A DNA stretch of 64,000 nt, taken from Steromphala cineraria. Taxonomy: Eukaryota; Mollusca; Gastropoda; Trochida; Trochidae. The notes under the pieces were generated by a model. The model searched no databases. It worked only from the letters and a program-made list of their open reading frames with translations, and was not told the origin of the DNA. Numbering within the stretch: position 1 is the first letter of the stretch; the number at the start of each line of letters is the position of its first letter. Location of the stretch: assembly GCA_916613615.1 (NCBI GenBank), contig OU744726.1, positions 20,215,515 through 20,279,514 of the forward strand. Reading direction: 5' to 3'. Shown here piece after piece: positions 1-12,359 of the stretch. The position numbers and the translations under genes were made by a program.

Positions 1-1150
1 ATGCACAGAGTTGAACCAAAGAGGAAAGTGTCTACTCCATCAAAGTCTTTGTTTTGTGATGTCTGTCTTGAAGAAGCGACATGAGCATATTATCTTATAT
101 AAGACGGTGCTCTCAATAAAATCCACACGCAGGCGTATGACAGTGTTATTGCGCTCATGAAGGGAGACATAATTTCACTCTGAGCGCAAAATAAGCGGCC
201 TTGATGTAAATAATTGTTATTGAACATCCGGATTTTGCCACCTTCTCATATTTATCGGAAAGTGTAACGTCGGGTACTAATGTAAATGGCACTTAAGCAA
301 AGAGTAATTGGTATTTTCTGATGGTATGAAATTGCCCTGAGTGCCCTGTCCAATGTGCCAAATAGGATCTATTGTTCGTGCGCCCTTCCACATGTGTAAT
401 TGTGATGGTTAGGTTGAACCTTGCGTGAGGAAATTCTAACACGCTGAGATTACTGCATGTTGTGAACTCAAATCATGACTAAGATTGAAGGGCACCTAGT
501 GCTTCTGATTGAACTCCGAATGATGAGTTTTTATTCCATCTGCTACTCAACCAGAAACCGAAAAAAACGCATCTTTCGATTTTTGATTCTATTTTGCCTC
601 GTTGCATTGGCATAAAGAAATCTAGATATCAAACTTTAATGGGAGAGGGGTCATTGTGAATGTTAATGATATGGTATGTTTTATTATAGCTCTGGCAACC
701 GACAACCAATACTGTATGAAGAGTGCATGATTACATATCTACATTTATCTTCTAACATTTAATTAGATTTAACCATTTTCTCTAAAACATTCTTGGCCAT
801 GCGGTTATTTCTAGGTAACAGATTACAAACGTACACTGAATTATATGAAGCTTTCATTTATCCTGTAGCATTACTACAGATGATGCCTTCTCTATGGGTA
901 TGAAGCATTGTCCGTTACGAATTCACACTGCAGTCTGTTCCATATCATACGAATTGTTAATACTTTAATATAAATTAATGAGAATAAAATGTAGTTAACA
1001 TCATTCATCAACAACTAATATAACGATGAAGTCTAAATTCATGTGTGGGGATTCCGAATTCATTGAAAAGGAAATAAAAAATGTCATTTATAAGATTCCG
1101 AGATAATCCATTATTAACATCTTGCTAATACAGATTTATTTCTTTTTCAG
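1..1150 (+). other. Upstream intron sequence of the receptor gene
   Basis: The sequence before the first recognised exon is AT-rich and has no reading frame I can tie to the receptor. It ends in a pyrimidine-rich tract and CAG at 1141-1150, a normal 3' splice site. I infer that it is the 3' part of the intron before the TM7 exon. The exons for the ligand-binding domain and TM1-6 must lie before the window. Confidence 0.7.
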
Positions 1151-1334
1151 ATTCAGATTACCACGCTGTGTGTTTCCATCTCCTTGAGTGCGACAGTGGC
1201 CTTGCTATGTCTGTTTTTGCCAAAGGTGTACATAATTGTCTTCCAGCCACAGAAGAATGTCCGTAAACTTACCATGAACTCGGCCAGTTATAAGATGGCA
1301 CCAACGGGTTCTACCGGCACGTCAAATAATTATG
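1151..1334 (+). CDS. Metabotropic glutamate receptor, penultimate coding exon (TM7 and proximal C-tail)
   Basis: This exon encodes 61 codons plus one base. It starts in phase 0 right after TCTTTTTCAG and ends at G|GTAAGT (donor 1335-1340). The peptide opens IQITTLCVSISLSATVALLC, which is TM7 of a class C GPCR. It continues LFLPKVYIIVFQPQKNVRKL: the PKxYII turn and the basic FQPQKNV stretch that begin the cytoplasmic tail in metabotropic glutamate receptors. From memory, FQPQKNV is closest to the vertebrate group II receptors (mGluR2/3), which couple to Gi/o at synapses. The tail then becomes Ser/Thr/Asn-rich. The partial open frame beginning at TTG 1184 is this exon seen without its first 11 codons. 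Family membership is firm; assignment to group II is an inference from one motif. Confidence 0.93.
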
Positions 1335-4300
1335 GTAAGTATATTGACAGATTATTGACAATAATAAGAACCGTTTCATCACATTAAAATTTGAGCGAGG
1401 TTTAAACATTTTGGGCTTCAGTCTATGGAAAAAACGAAAATGGTCTATGTAATGCGGCTAAATGTCGATGGAAACTTAAGTTCAGTTTTGTTGTTGAGTT
1501 CTTAGGAACAACAATTTCAATTTGATTGTGAAAACTTATATTAAATCCTATTGGATAAGTCTTTCAAATCAGTAGTAGTTCAATATGCGAATAAATGTGA
1601 AATTGTTAACACTGCTTGGGCAATATAACAGCCATTAGCGGCGTTGTGTCCAATTACACCATTTGTCACACGGGGATGATTAATTGTTTGTTTGTAAGCA
1701 TATTCAGTGCTGGTATGTTGTTTTTGCATCTAACTGTTCCAAATCCACTAAATAACTTGTTCAACAATAGTACACAATTTGCAATTACACATGTAGCCTA
1801 AAAGCTGAAAATCTAAAAATATCATTTTTATACAGTTTTTGTTTTTCGGTCATACTATTGAACTAATATAAAATGTTTGGACCTGAATCTATTTAAATTG
1901 TCGAAAATATAAATATATTAGACGTGTTTTCTTGAAAACTGAATCTTTTGCTTTATTGGATGAGTCAATCTAGAGGTAAACAGTATGTTAATCTTTTACC
2001 TAGCTATTTGTTCAATGACATGTGAGAACAAATATCACATTTTTTATAATGGCAAAGAATGATGCTTTGGTCTAATCAGTTTCTTGGTTTTCATTGTAAA
2101 CAGAATGACAGTCGATGCTCTGTTAAAATGAAGTATGGAGACATTTCACATTCGGGAATAATCTGCCATGAATGGTGCATTCCTCTCATTTCGCCCTCTG
2201 ACACTGTTACAGCAAATCACGCTTAAACTTAATTGTGATTTAGGATCGATCTCTTGACGGGGCAATACTCAATTATTCCTATGTTAGGTCACTGAGCAAA
2301 ATCATACGCTAGTTCTCGAGTCCAAAACCCTGAGAATGTGACACTACTTTATTGTTTGAAATTGACGTCTTGATAATGCTATAGACGTTGGTACTATAAC
2401 CATTTCATCGTTACCTGCGACATTTTAATACATTCCCTGCCATATGTTAAAATCACGAGTAGAACTAAACTTTGTGAAATTATGCTGCAGATTTCAAAAG
2501 TGAGCGTTTTCAACGATGGACAGGCAGTACAAGAGAGGATGTCTTTATTATTCATAATGAATATTTTCATATACATCTACTGACGATTGCTTAAAATCTG
2601 ATTTTTGATTTTTTGTTATGAAGTCAATCGATGCCGGAGGCAAATACATTACAACTATTACTCAACGTTAAATATTTATGAATCCTACTTTATCAGATAT
2701 AACTGTCTGCTACCAGAAACATATAATTTGCATGTTTTCTCAACTTGCAAATAATCAATAGAGCTTAAATCTAAACTTTTATTTTTAAAAATTGTTCCTA
2801 TGTATTGGCTTCTAATTTTTGCAATTCAATAAAATCTTCGATTTAAATTTTACCAGATTTCATGCCCAGCGACAGCCATTGAATTTAGCTCCGTCTTTGT
2901 GGGGATAATAAGGGGAAATTATGTAGCATTACCACACATAAGATACGTGTGCTACCCCCTATAATTTGGACTTGAGGATAATAAACCCCTAGTCTCTGCC
3001 CAGTTCAATACCGGTATGCGACTCCCCCCTCCTGTGCATCAGCCATCACCAAGGATTTCTGCTATTGATTCCTAACCAAATGGGTCTCTAAATTTTGCAT
3101 CAGTGCGGAAACGGGCTTTACGATTCCAATCTCAACTGTGGAGGGTTGCGAATAGTGTTGGCACATTTAAATAGCGGCACTGATCCTTGTTTGGCTATAT
3201 ATCTCAAGCAGTTTTACCATTCCTCTCGGAACGATTTCAGGAAATGCCATCAATGTGTAATGAAAGATCAAGATTGATTGTGTTACAAGTCCATGTTAAT
3301 TTGAGAAATAAGCCCTGAATACAATACCACAATGACATGTCCCTCGTATCTGAGCTCCACTGACATACCAGGGTACATTATAGGGCAACTAGGAACACTT
3401 CATCTTCTTGAAATTGGGATTAATTCAAATGGTAATTGTTACTTTCAAATGTAATCACGCTTCAGAACATTTAAGACATTATTCATAATGACACTTAAAT
3501 ATATTCGCTTTAATAGATCCCATTCAACCATGCCATCATCCTAGCATATGTCGACCAATTAGTTTTTTAATGTTTGCAATGCTTATTGTTCTTGTCTCAA
3601 AAGTAAAGCCGTCTTCATCGCTAAATTACTCTGATGTACATAGGTTGTTTCCTAGAAATCCCATGTCCCATAGGGTCTCAGTCTGTTCATCACGGTGTAA
3701 TTACTGAATGTCATTCATTTGGTGGCGTAATACTGTAACCTCATTAGGCCAGACTAGACCTAACATCAATTACCCTCTAAATGAGCTGTATAGAATCACT
3801 GGTCTCGCATAGTCCCGTCTGTGGTCACTGGAGGGCGAGAGTCCGATATGCTTCCATGTCATCATGACCACACGTTTGAAGTTGCTCCTTCGGGAAATGG
3901 AGTCGGGGTTCCAGCGATAAATTAACTTTACATTTTACACTAAGTAATAGTTCAAAGATAAGTGGAATCCCCAAAGCAATTCACGTTTCAACTACTAGTA
4001 GGTTTCTGATCGCAGTCTTCCCTTGGGCCTTGTTATTTGGATCAGGACGATATAAAATTGAATTAAAACCTTCAATGTGGATCAGTGATAGTGATCAGTT
4101 TCAATGGAATCATTTTGAATTGAATACAAAGCGTTCCGATAGCAAGTAAAAATGTCGTAACGTGTTGTTACTTTATATGGATAACAATTGACATTTTAGT
4201 TGAATGCATATGAGAATCATTCTGTTGTACAAAGCGAGAAAACGTTGTAATTGCATTTAAAATTATGAATCATCCATCCATTTGCTTATATGTCAATCAA

Positions 4301-4350
4301 ACAAATTCGTGAAGAAACACCTCACATATACATACAAATAGATTGATTTT

Positions 4351-5046
4351 TAGCTCATCTGGCCTGTAAGGCCCGATGGGCTTATGGCATGGCATGGTGT
4401 CCGGCGTCCGTCCGTCCATCCGTCCGTAAACTTTGTGGAATTTCGACTTCTTCTCCAGAACCATAAGGCCTAGAAAGCTGAAACTTTGTTTGCAGACTCC
4501 TTGACTGGTAAAGATTATACATTGTAGCTTTGGTGGCCCTGTGACCCCTAATAAGGGCCACAGGGGCTACGCCCTAAAAGCCTATTTTCATCTTCTTCTC
4601 CAGAACCATATGGCCTAGAAAGCTGAAACTTTGTGTATAGCCTCTTTGAAGAGTGAGGATTATAAATTGTAGCTTTGGTGGCCCTGTGACCCCTAATAAG
4701 GGCCACTGGGGCCACGCCCTAAAAGCCTATTTTCATCTTCTTCTCCAGAAGCATAAGGTCTAGAAAACTGAAACTTTGTGTACAGACTCCTTGACTAGTG
4801 AGGATAATGAATTGTAGCTTTGGTGACTCTGTTGCCCCTAATAAAGGTAACAGGAACGTCCTTCAAATCTATTTTTATCTTCTTCTCCTGAAGTATAAGG
4901 CCTTGAAAACTGAAACTTGTCGCCTATATACTTAATTTTATGATTGGTACCCCTGTGGCCTCTACAAAGGGGGAATCACATTGGCCACACTCTACAGCAT
5001 AATTGATGATGAAGCCTGATGAGCTACACAGCCAATGGCTCTATTT
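4351..5046 (+). repeat. Mollusc dispersed repeat with internal 145-bp tandem units, copy 1
   Basis: The element opens TAGCTCATCTGGCC, followed by a CCGTCCGTCC tract. It closes with GAAGCCTGATGAGCTAC and a GCCAATGGCTCTA tail. Inside it, a unit containing CTTCTTCTCCAGAA recurs at 4447, 4592, 4737 and 4879, so the period is 145, 145 and 142 bases. Each unit also carries AGAAAGCTGAAACTTTGT and GGCCCTGTGACCCC. The opening TAGCTCATC and closing GATGAGCTA are inverted relative to each other. Related copies lie at 29929-30744, 37131-37570 and 41284-41560. No coding capacity is visible, so it is non-autonomous. Confidence 0.85.
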
Positions 5047-6736
5047 TTTAAATTTTACTATTAATAGAAAGACACCCGTTGATAACAATTGGACAATAAG
5101 TTAGAGGTCACTTTAAGTTTTCTCCCTTAGTAAAATGACACTTTACATAACCACAAATCCACAAGTGTTGCTAGTTCATAAAGTAGTCGTCAAAACAAAA
5201 GCTTCAAATGAATGTGTTGATTGTTCTCGTCGATGTTAAAAAGTTCCTGTGAAGCAAACGACACTCGACAAAATGCTACTCAAACGCGAGCCCATTTGCC
5301 TTTACCAGTTGTCTCAGTTCTCTTTTCAAATTACATTGTCTCTTTTGATCAAAAACAACATGTGAAGCAAGCGTTGTTTTAGGTAATCGATTTGAGTTGC
5401 AGAGTTGTCAAAGGCTCTGCTGTAGCATTGACAGTAAGACCAATGTTCCAGCATGCCCCTAGGAAGGCACAACGCTCTCTGTCTATCAGCCGTAGGCAAA
5501 TAGCGCTTCTATTAGATTTTCTTGGCACTGAGAGAAAGGAAACAACGGGGTGTTTAGCCGGTAGTTTCACAAGTAGTGAGATTTGACATTTATTTGAAAA
5601 TATCAATATGTATGTTATTCGCCGTTGCCAGGACAGACCACAAACATGATGAAAATGATTTAATTGCGTAAAAATACTTTCGTCAAAAGGTGACAACTAG
5701 TTTGTTTGCAATAAATTATTCATGTAATGTGATGTCGAATAGAAACGGTAGGCTTTTAGTAAGTTATTCATGATAATGTCATAACGTCAGTCACTTTGGT
5801 TACGCGTTTTGCTTAACAAGTACTTTCAATAACGTGACATAATGGCTCTTGATATATGTCAACAGTACTTTCATGTGAATTTAACTCAATTCAATTACTA
5901 TTTACATCATCTAATTTTTGTGAGTTTGGATAGAACGTTAAGCAGTTAAGTGACTTTCTTTTTCAAATGTCCTTATTGGTTTGTTTAGTTATCAGTATTT
6001 GGTTTCTGATATGTTTGATGAAATTTGTGCAGCTCATGCAATCACTTGCTCAGAGAAGAATACAGTCTAACACTTACACTCTGAGATGAAATGGCCAACA
6101 AATCTTAAATTTGAAAAGATAAATAAAATGAAAAGTAGACTGAGTTTTTTTCATTTACAGATTTAACCTCTAATTTCTTCTTATAGAATTGCTTTAGCTT
6201 TTATCTTATTTCCGAGTCTGGCTGACAGACTAAATAGGATACAGTTTCCGAACATTCCAATTCTACTATTTGAATACACAATAAGAAAACTAGTTTTCGA
6301 TTGTACCATATTTATATTCACAAATAGAACATGCAATACTATCTACATATTTGGATTTTTACTTAGAAACTCATGTATCAACTAACATGCACTTAGCTCT
6401 AATACTTTATCGTCACTTACAATATTACTAGTAATACCATCTACAAGTACGGAAACTTTGCTTTCACTCAAAGAACACTTATCATTTACTTAGAACGCTA
6501 TGCATTTACATGCACTTCCAGGCAGGCAGTGAAACTATCTACGAATATACCAATGTTTGCGTTGACTCAAGGACAACCCTGGTGACATAATCTACAAAAA
6601 TATAGCTTATTTCATTTACTTACAGCCATGTTCACGTTAGAAATAGACTGTGTTTAATCATACAAATGCCGCCAATGAAACTATTTGGAAATATACAATG
6701 TGTCCTCAAGAACAAACCCTACTACACACTCTGCAA

Positions 6737-6829
6737 TCATAGAGATGACGGCGCTAATGGCTGCAATATTGCCCAAGCAGCGTAAAACAATAACCCACTC
6801 ACTCACTCACTAACTCACTCATAGAGATG
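6737..6829 (+). mobile_element. 5'-truncated SINE with (ACTC)n tail and 11-bp target-site duplication
   Basis: The 71-base body (6748-6818) reads GGCTGCAATATTGCCCAAGC, then a GCGTAAAAC-like segment, then ACTC repeats. I recognise this as the 3' end of a SINE common in vetigastropod genomes. It is flanked by the perfect direct repeat TCATAGAGATG at 6737-6747 and 6819-6829, the signature of target-primed reverse transcription. The (ACTC)n tail marks its 3' end, so the insertion is in + orientation. Confidence 0.85.
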
Positions 6830-8189
6830 TTTATATACCTACATAGAGCCATTCATACTGAACATATACTCTGTTTGTATTAAATGTAAATGTACAATAC
6901 ATACGAACGTACCAATGTTTGGATTTCTTACAAGCTAAACCTATACGTTACTTGCGGACATTTCGTATGTCGTTTATCAACATGACAAACTTTGCATCCA
7001 CTTATAGACAGACAGCTATACCAAGGAAGACATAATGTTTGTTCACTAATTGAAACCCCAGTAAACCAGCTGCAAACCTTCGCATTCACATACAGACAAT
7101 CTGTCGAGGATAGCAATGTTTGTATTCATTTACAGACATCCAGATAAATCTCCAACGTCACATGTAGCTATTGGGAGGGACTAGTTCTTTTGTTTGTGAC
7201 AGATTGAGCAAGACTCTCTTCCTTTATAATCCCTTTTGAGGGGACGCTATGACATTAACAAATAAGTCTTGGTCGCCCTGGGCCCTTCACATTGTGAGGA
7301 GGTTCCTCATGCTTGTAGACAGACGGCTTACTCCTTCTGATTGATCGCCTCAACAAGACAGCCAGTTTCCTAATTAAACTGTTCCTTCTGGAACATCTAT
7401 CACGCTAGATAAAAAATAGTTAGTTCCGTGACGGAGAGTACACACAGTGACAGTGTTCCAGATGCAGATTACCGTTTCTATTGATGTTTGATTGTTATGT
7501 GTTTAATCTGTTGTTTTCCTTGTCAGTATCGTTTAGTTAATATTTCAAGATTAGTTTTGTGTTTTGAGGTTGATAAGACGTTTCTGATTTTTCAAATTTC
7601 TGTTTGAATTTTCCGAATATGGGCATTAGATGTTGGACGTTTTTTGGCATGCAAATTCACATTTGAATTGATATTGGTATCTTTTATATTCATGTAATGC
7701 ACACAGGCTTTATCCCTTTTGGCATTATCAAATTTGGATGCGATCTGGTAATTTTATCAGTCTGTATTCGCAAATAGCATTTCCTTAAAACAAACAGATG
7801 GATCAAACTATCTTCTCGATCTTTCATTTGATTGCCATTGAAAGTTAACTTAATAATGAAAGTACATGTCAAGTAATCCATATTGTTCCCTAGGGGAGAA
7901 GCCTGTTCTGCAGATCGATGACAGAGTCAGGAGACGGGACTGTCTGTTGAAACTATTGATTGGTCGCGGGAAGCCCTGACAACCCTTGGGATATAGTTTC
8001 CCTTATTCCCTGGCTTAAATCCGCATCCTCATGACATCGTCCCTCTTAATTAGTCACATGGAAATAAATAATCCTGTATTTGTTGTTATGACAGATATTC
8101 AAATATTTCCTATTACACTTTTAGGCAAAAGCGATTATGACACGGTCAGGTATTTGCTCTTAATCTTCTATGTTTTACTTTCATTTCAG

Positions 8190-8290
8190 CGCCTTCGTCG
8201 GAGCATATTCGACTTAACGTGCAGCAGAGATTCGGCGCCGGTACCACGACGGAAACGGAAACTGATAGAGATAGTCTTGCCTCGCTTTGA
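8190..8290 (+). CDS. Metabotropic glutamate receptor, terminal coding exon
   Basis: The 3' splice site TTCATTTCAG ends at 8189. The preceding exon leaves one base (G), and the first two bases here (CG) complete an Ala codon. Reading on gives 32 more codons and TGA at 8288-8290. The encoded tail begins APSSEHIRLNVQQRF and ends TETETDRDSLASL. It is acidic and Ser/Thr-rich, as expected of a GPCR tail. The last residues A-S-L resemble the short hydrophobic PDZ ligands of vertebrate group II receptors, but position -2 is Ala rather than Ser/Thr, so this is not a classical class I ligand. The longer open frame 8031-8339 over the same bases is in a different phase and runs through the acceptor; it is a shadow. 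Exon identity rests on splice-site quality, phase match and clean termination. Confidence 0.82.
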
Positions 8291-9340
8291 ATCAAAATAT
8301 GTCCCGGACAAAATGTTTTCCTTCATTACGATTGGCTAAGCGTGTTTGGTGAAAGTGTGAGGAGATGATACAATATTTCGTTTTCAAAGTGCCAATATGC
8401 GTGCTGTGTGTACATCCAAGCGAAGTTGAAACGTTTTGTTTTACGAACTGAATGAATGGTTTTACTACAAGCACGTACCGATAATTTTACGTAGTGTAGA
8501 CAAGCAATAATTAAAGAAAACGGCAATGTACTTCTCTTTATGTTCACACTGTGGATAAAGAACACCTTATTCTCTATTTCCGTACTGACGCTTTGCGCTG
8601 GTTGGTTGTGGCGTTCCGATTGGTCAGTTTTCTAAGTGACCCCTTATAGAACTTTGACCTCTTGGAACCGGTCACGACAGGATATAACAGTATTTTCATA
8701 TTGTCACACTCGTTTGTAAGCATATGAGCATATTTTGATATGAACCAATACACATAGCTATCTGTTAATTTCCTAAATGATTGATTTGTTAAATATGTAA
8801 ATAATATATGGTTATGTTGATATTTGTACATATTGACCATTGTTTTGTTAGAACTTGTACATGTGATGCCGAAGTTTCGTTACGTTTTATGTATATATAT
8901 AAAGTACAGAATATGAAGTAGTGATATATTGTTTTACCGTTCTAATGTTAAAATTTCTAAACGTACGTTTTATATGATGAAATCACATTAACATAAATAT
9001 GTATTTATCTCACCTTAAAAATCAACTTAATGTCCAAAATTCTTGATAAATTTGAAACTTAATTCATGTTACATCATCATGACTATTACAGTTTTAAACA
9101 AAAGAGAAAATGTTATGTTTATTTCCACTTACATCTAGAACACTGTGGTTTGAAGGTTCTGAAGAAAAGAAGACAACAAAAATCCACATCCATTTATATA
9201 GTCATGTTACAAGAAAAGTCAACTTCCTTTCATTTTATTTCTTCATCAGCGATTTTTTTAATCATTAGCCTCATTAGTTATATAGAAGCATTCCTATCAG
9301 AAAAAGGTTGTCTTCACATGAGTCTGTGAATAAACAACCC
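8291..9340 (+). other. Probable 3' UTR of the receptor gene, end unresolved
   Basis: No coding frame follows the stop codon. Candidate poly(A) signals are ATTAAA at 8510-8515 and AATAAA at 9329-9334. Nothing in the sequence decides between them. The minus-strand open frames here (8292-8840) show no homology or splice structure. Confidence 0.4.
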
Positions 9341-11300
9341 TTTGCCCTCAAAGCAAATGTCAATCAATGTTACGAAATGCTATGAAGTCTTAAAACTGAA
9401 CATAAAATGTTTGTAAGCAGCGCTGACCCATCGTACAACAATGTGCTTTCAGTGTTGTAAGTATGCTTGTTTGTTAAAGGCCTTTATTCCCTCAGCACTA
9501 TGTCTATTGAAACCCAGTATTAGCAAGGCTATAGTACGTATGATTTCAGGTCTCCCCGCTGATAAGCACAAAAAGCAATAGAAGTCTACCAGGGTGGATC
9601 CTCTCGGTGTTGTGTATACACATGTGTAGATTCTGGCGCCACAGTCAAGCATCTGGTCACATGGTGCTAACTGCACGCGGCATCACCTCTATCAATGGGC
9701 GAACAATCATTTAATTGTATTTTTGTTCCATATTTGACACGAAGTAAATATATAAGTTCCATTTCATTGTTTTCTTGTTTGTTCTGTGATATGGAAGTCT
9801 TCGACCAGGAAGAAACGCCTCAAGGATACGATCATTCCCGATAATTGCCAGGTAAACGTTTTAAAAAATCTATACAGTCATTAACAGCTCTACCTTATTA
9901 GTTTATGGAAGTTGTATGATCTATATTAGTTCGATATGCTTTTCCATAGCAGCCAATCAGATTAGTCCTTGAGATTGTCTATGAGAGGTCTCGGCTTCAG
10001 TTTGGTCTCGATAAGCAGAAGAAATGGAAAAGGAAAGCAAAAAAACGTTTTGTGTGCTCAATATCCTGGCATAGACATCTCACTGGAAAAAGAGTTTTAG
10101 ATAAGGAAGTTCATAAAATAATAAGGTAGAGATGTTTAGGATTCCAGGTTGCTTGCCCTGTTCGGAAGTATACCCTGGAGATTGAAAAGGGTGGATAGCG
10201 ACAACTGTACGAGGGTGGTGATATATCCCATAGAGTACCTCAACTGATTGAAATACCTTTAATGTATTAACTGAATTGTGTTCCCGAAGTTTGAATACAT
10301 TTAGACACAAGTAGAACTTAAAGAAATAAGTTTGATTTTAAGTATTGTAAGGAGATATCAAACCAAAGGACTCCTCACAAGTATATACATCATTGATATT
10401 GATTTACAGAGGGATACTGCGTCAATGAAAAACATGAAATACCAACACAAATGCATATTACAAGTTCATATCGCTTGCTGAAACCATGGATGTATCGTTT
10501 TAATTTATTTACCTTACACTGTAACACAGAACAATGATACATCATTGCAAAAGTAGGTTACAGTCACCAATATCGACGCTCACGGAATTACTTTACTGAT
10601 ATTTGTATAACTAGTTATCTTTACGAATGAGGTCTAATCAATGTATGAATCTAGAAGTGATTTTAAGCTGTTAATATTGAAATAACTTCCATTCAATAAT
10701 TGAGTCATCCTTCATTATTGATTTCAATGTGGTGACATTCGACCAAAAGCTTTCTTCACTTTATCATTCAGGCAAATAATTTTGTCTGTTATCTGAACAA
10801 AACCTTTCAGATACTTGCTGGAGATCTGTCCATTCACGAACAAATCAGCTCATGGTATCTTCATCTCAGTCTAACAACAGGGACATTTCAATGTGTAATC
10901 TTTGATCATACTTCACTGAACTTTACATGTCGGAAACGTCCGTTATTTGTTTAAAGTTATCCTGATTCTATTTTACAAATCTTTGAAATAAACGAGTGTC
11001 CAAAATGTGATTCTTTTTAACTGACATGCATCTGGAGAACATTGTCTCCTTTGACATGTGATTTAAAAGAAAACCTTTTTAAAATTGCCTTTTTGAATGG
11101 GTTTATGTGAAGGTCAAACACAGGAAAACAGAGATGTTAATATCGATAAGTGATTGTAAAAGCAGTGACCACTATTGTAGCTACTTTATTAGTTTTCAAA
11201 GGAAAACAATTCTCTGATGTGTTTGGCGATTAAGAATTTTCTGAATATTGATTCACTGAACCACAGGAAAACGTAATTGTGTTTATTACACGATTTTTCT
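9341..11300. other. Intergenic sequence, nothing recognised
   Basis: AT-rich DNA with scattered short open frames on both strands. I see no repeat partner inside the window, no splice-bounded exon and no RNA gene signature. Confidence 0.6.
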
Positions 11301-11309
11301 ATCTTTAAG

Positions 11310-11875
11310 ACATTAAGAGGACAGTGCCTGGACACAAACTCGAAGAGCACACATCCAGGATGACAAATTGATATTGAAGCTGGACATGCTCGGATCTCTT
11401 TAGCTTCTTCATCTTTTTGCATCTTCTTTATCCAACCCATCCACCTAACATCAACGAAATACACTCAGCTATTCAATTAGAATTGCTTGACTTCAAACCA
11501 GTTTGAAGAGAGCGTCACTTTGAATAAAAAGATTAAGGTTAAGACAGATATAATCTATTTACAGACATTAGTTTGGTCACGTAACTCCTCGGCTAACTGG
11601 TTGAACGGGGAGATCGTGGACCTGGAGCTTGCTCAAATTGATTGTTGACCAATCATGGCATGGAAAAGATTGCAACCCTGATTCCATTTTCTCTTATCTT
11701 GATGTCCCTTTTCTTAATGACTTTTAGTCATTATAAATGCCTCGATGCTAAAAGATTGCTGAAAAGAAAAATGCTTTCGAAGTCATTTGATTGTTCAATG
11801 ACAACATTTAAGGGTTGCATAATGTTCTCTTTTATCAGTATGTGTTTCAATTAATTAGTTACCATTTATGTAACT
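11310..11875 (+). repeat. Segmental duplication block A, copy A1 (most complete)
   Basis: This is the best preserved of four diverged copies (A1-A4). It shares with A4 a stretch reading CAGCTATTCAATTAGAATTG then CTTGACTTCAAACCAGTTTG, almost unchanged over about 65 bases. With A3 it shares AATGACT-TTT-AGTCATT (11716-11732) abutting TATAAA (11732-11737), and downstream AAGGGTTGC and TTTATCAGTATGTGTTTCAA. No conserved reading frame runs through the copies, so the block is non-coding or long dead. It also preserves the unoccupied site of the Tc1 element found in A4. Confidence 0.7.
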
Positions 11876-12359
11876 TTTGTTCTAGATTGGTTTCCCCGCA
11901 TGATTGCAATGGAGAAAAATAATTAAAATGTTATCCCTCAGGGACATAGTATATTTGAAAGTGTCATTTGCCTTTGTTTTCTGGGTTTTTGCAGGGTTTT
12001 CTAATAATGAAATCAAACACTCTACTGAAAGGCTATTTGATATTATAGCTGAACTCGAAACTGAAACTCAGTAACAAATGTTTATCAACACCCAATTGAA
12101 TGGCCCAACAAACACAAATAGCTCAATACAATGGTGACTACATCATTTTAACTTTATTTTGTCCATTTTTGTTAACAATATTAAAAGAGGACGTTGTACA
12201 GTCATTACAATATGGAATGTCAGCGCATTACAGACTCAGTGGGATTGGTCAATGAAATTCACACACACACACACGGATCAGCACCTAGTATGTCGACTCT
12301 GAGCTTGCTTTACCGCCACAGAACGTTTTCTCATACTTTCGTTTTTAGTACAGAATGTT

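Larger units (their letters stand above)
1335..8189 (+). other. Last intron of the glutamate receptor gene
   Basis: This 6.9 kb intron starts GTAAGT and ends in a pyrimidine-rich TTTTACTTTCATTTCAG. It contains a mollusc-type tandem repeat (4351-5046) and a truncated SINE with target-site duplication (6737-6829). The rest is AT-rich with no supported feature. The opposite-strand frames around 5379-5696 have no splice logic or family similarity that I can see, and I treat them as chance. Confidence 0.85.

Noticed and set aside
4351..5046. Four regularly spaced repeat units considered as a CRISPR-like array
   Set aside because: The units are contiguous 145-base tandem copies without unique spacers, in a eukaryotic context.
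5379..5696. Overlapping open frames on both strands inside the last receptor intron
   Set aside because: No family resemblance, no convincing donor or acceptor pair, and location within an intron; likely chance.
8031..8339. 102-codon + open frame across the receptor terminal exon
   Set aside because: It reads through the splice acceptor in a different phase from the exon; the 3' part is a shadow of the real coding bases.
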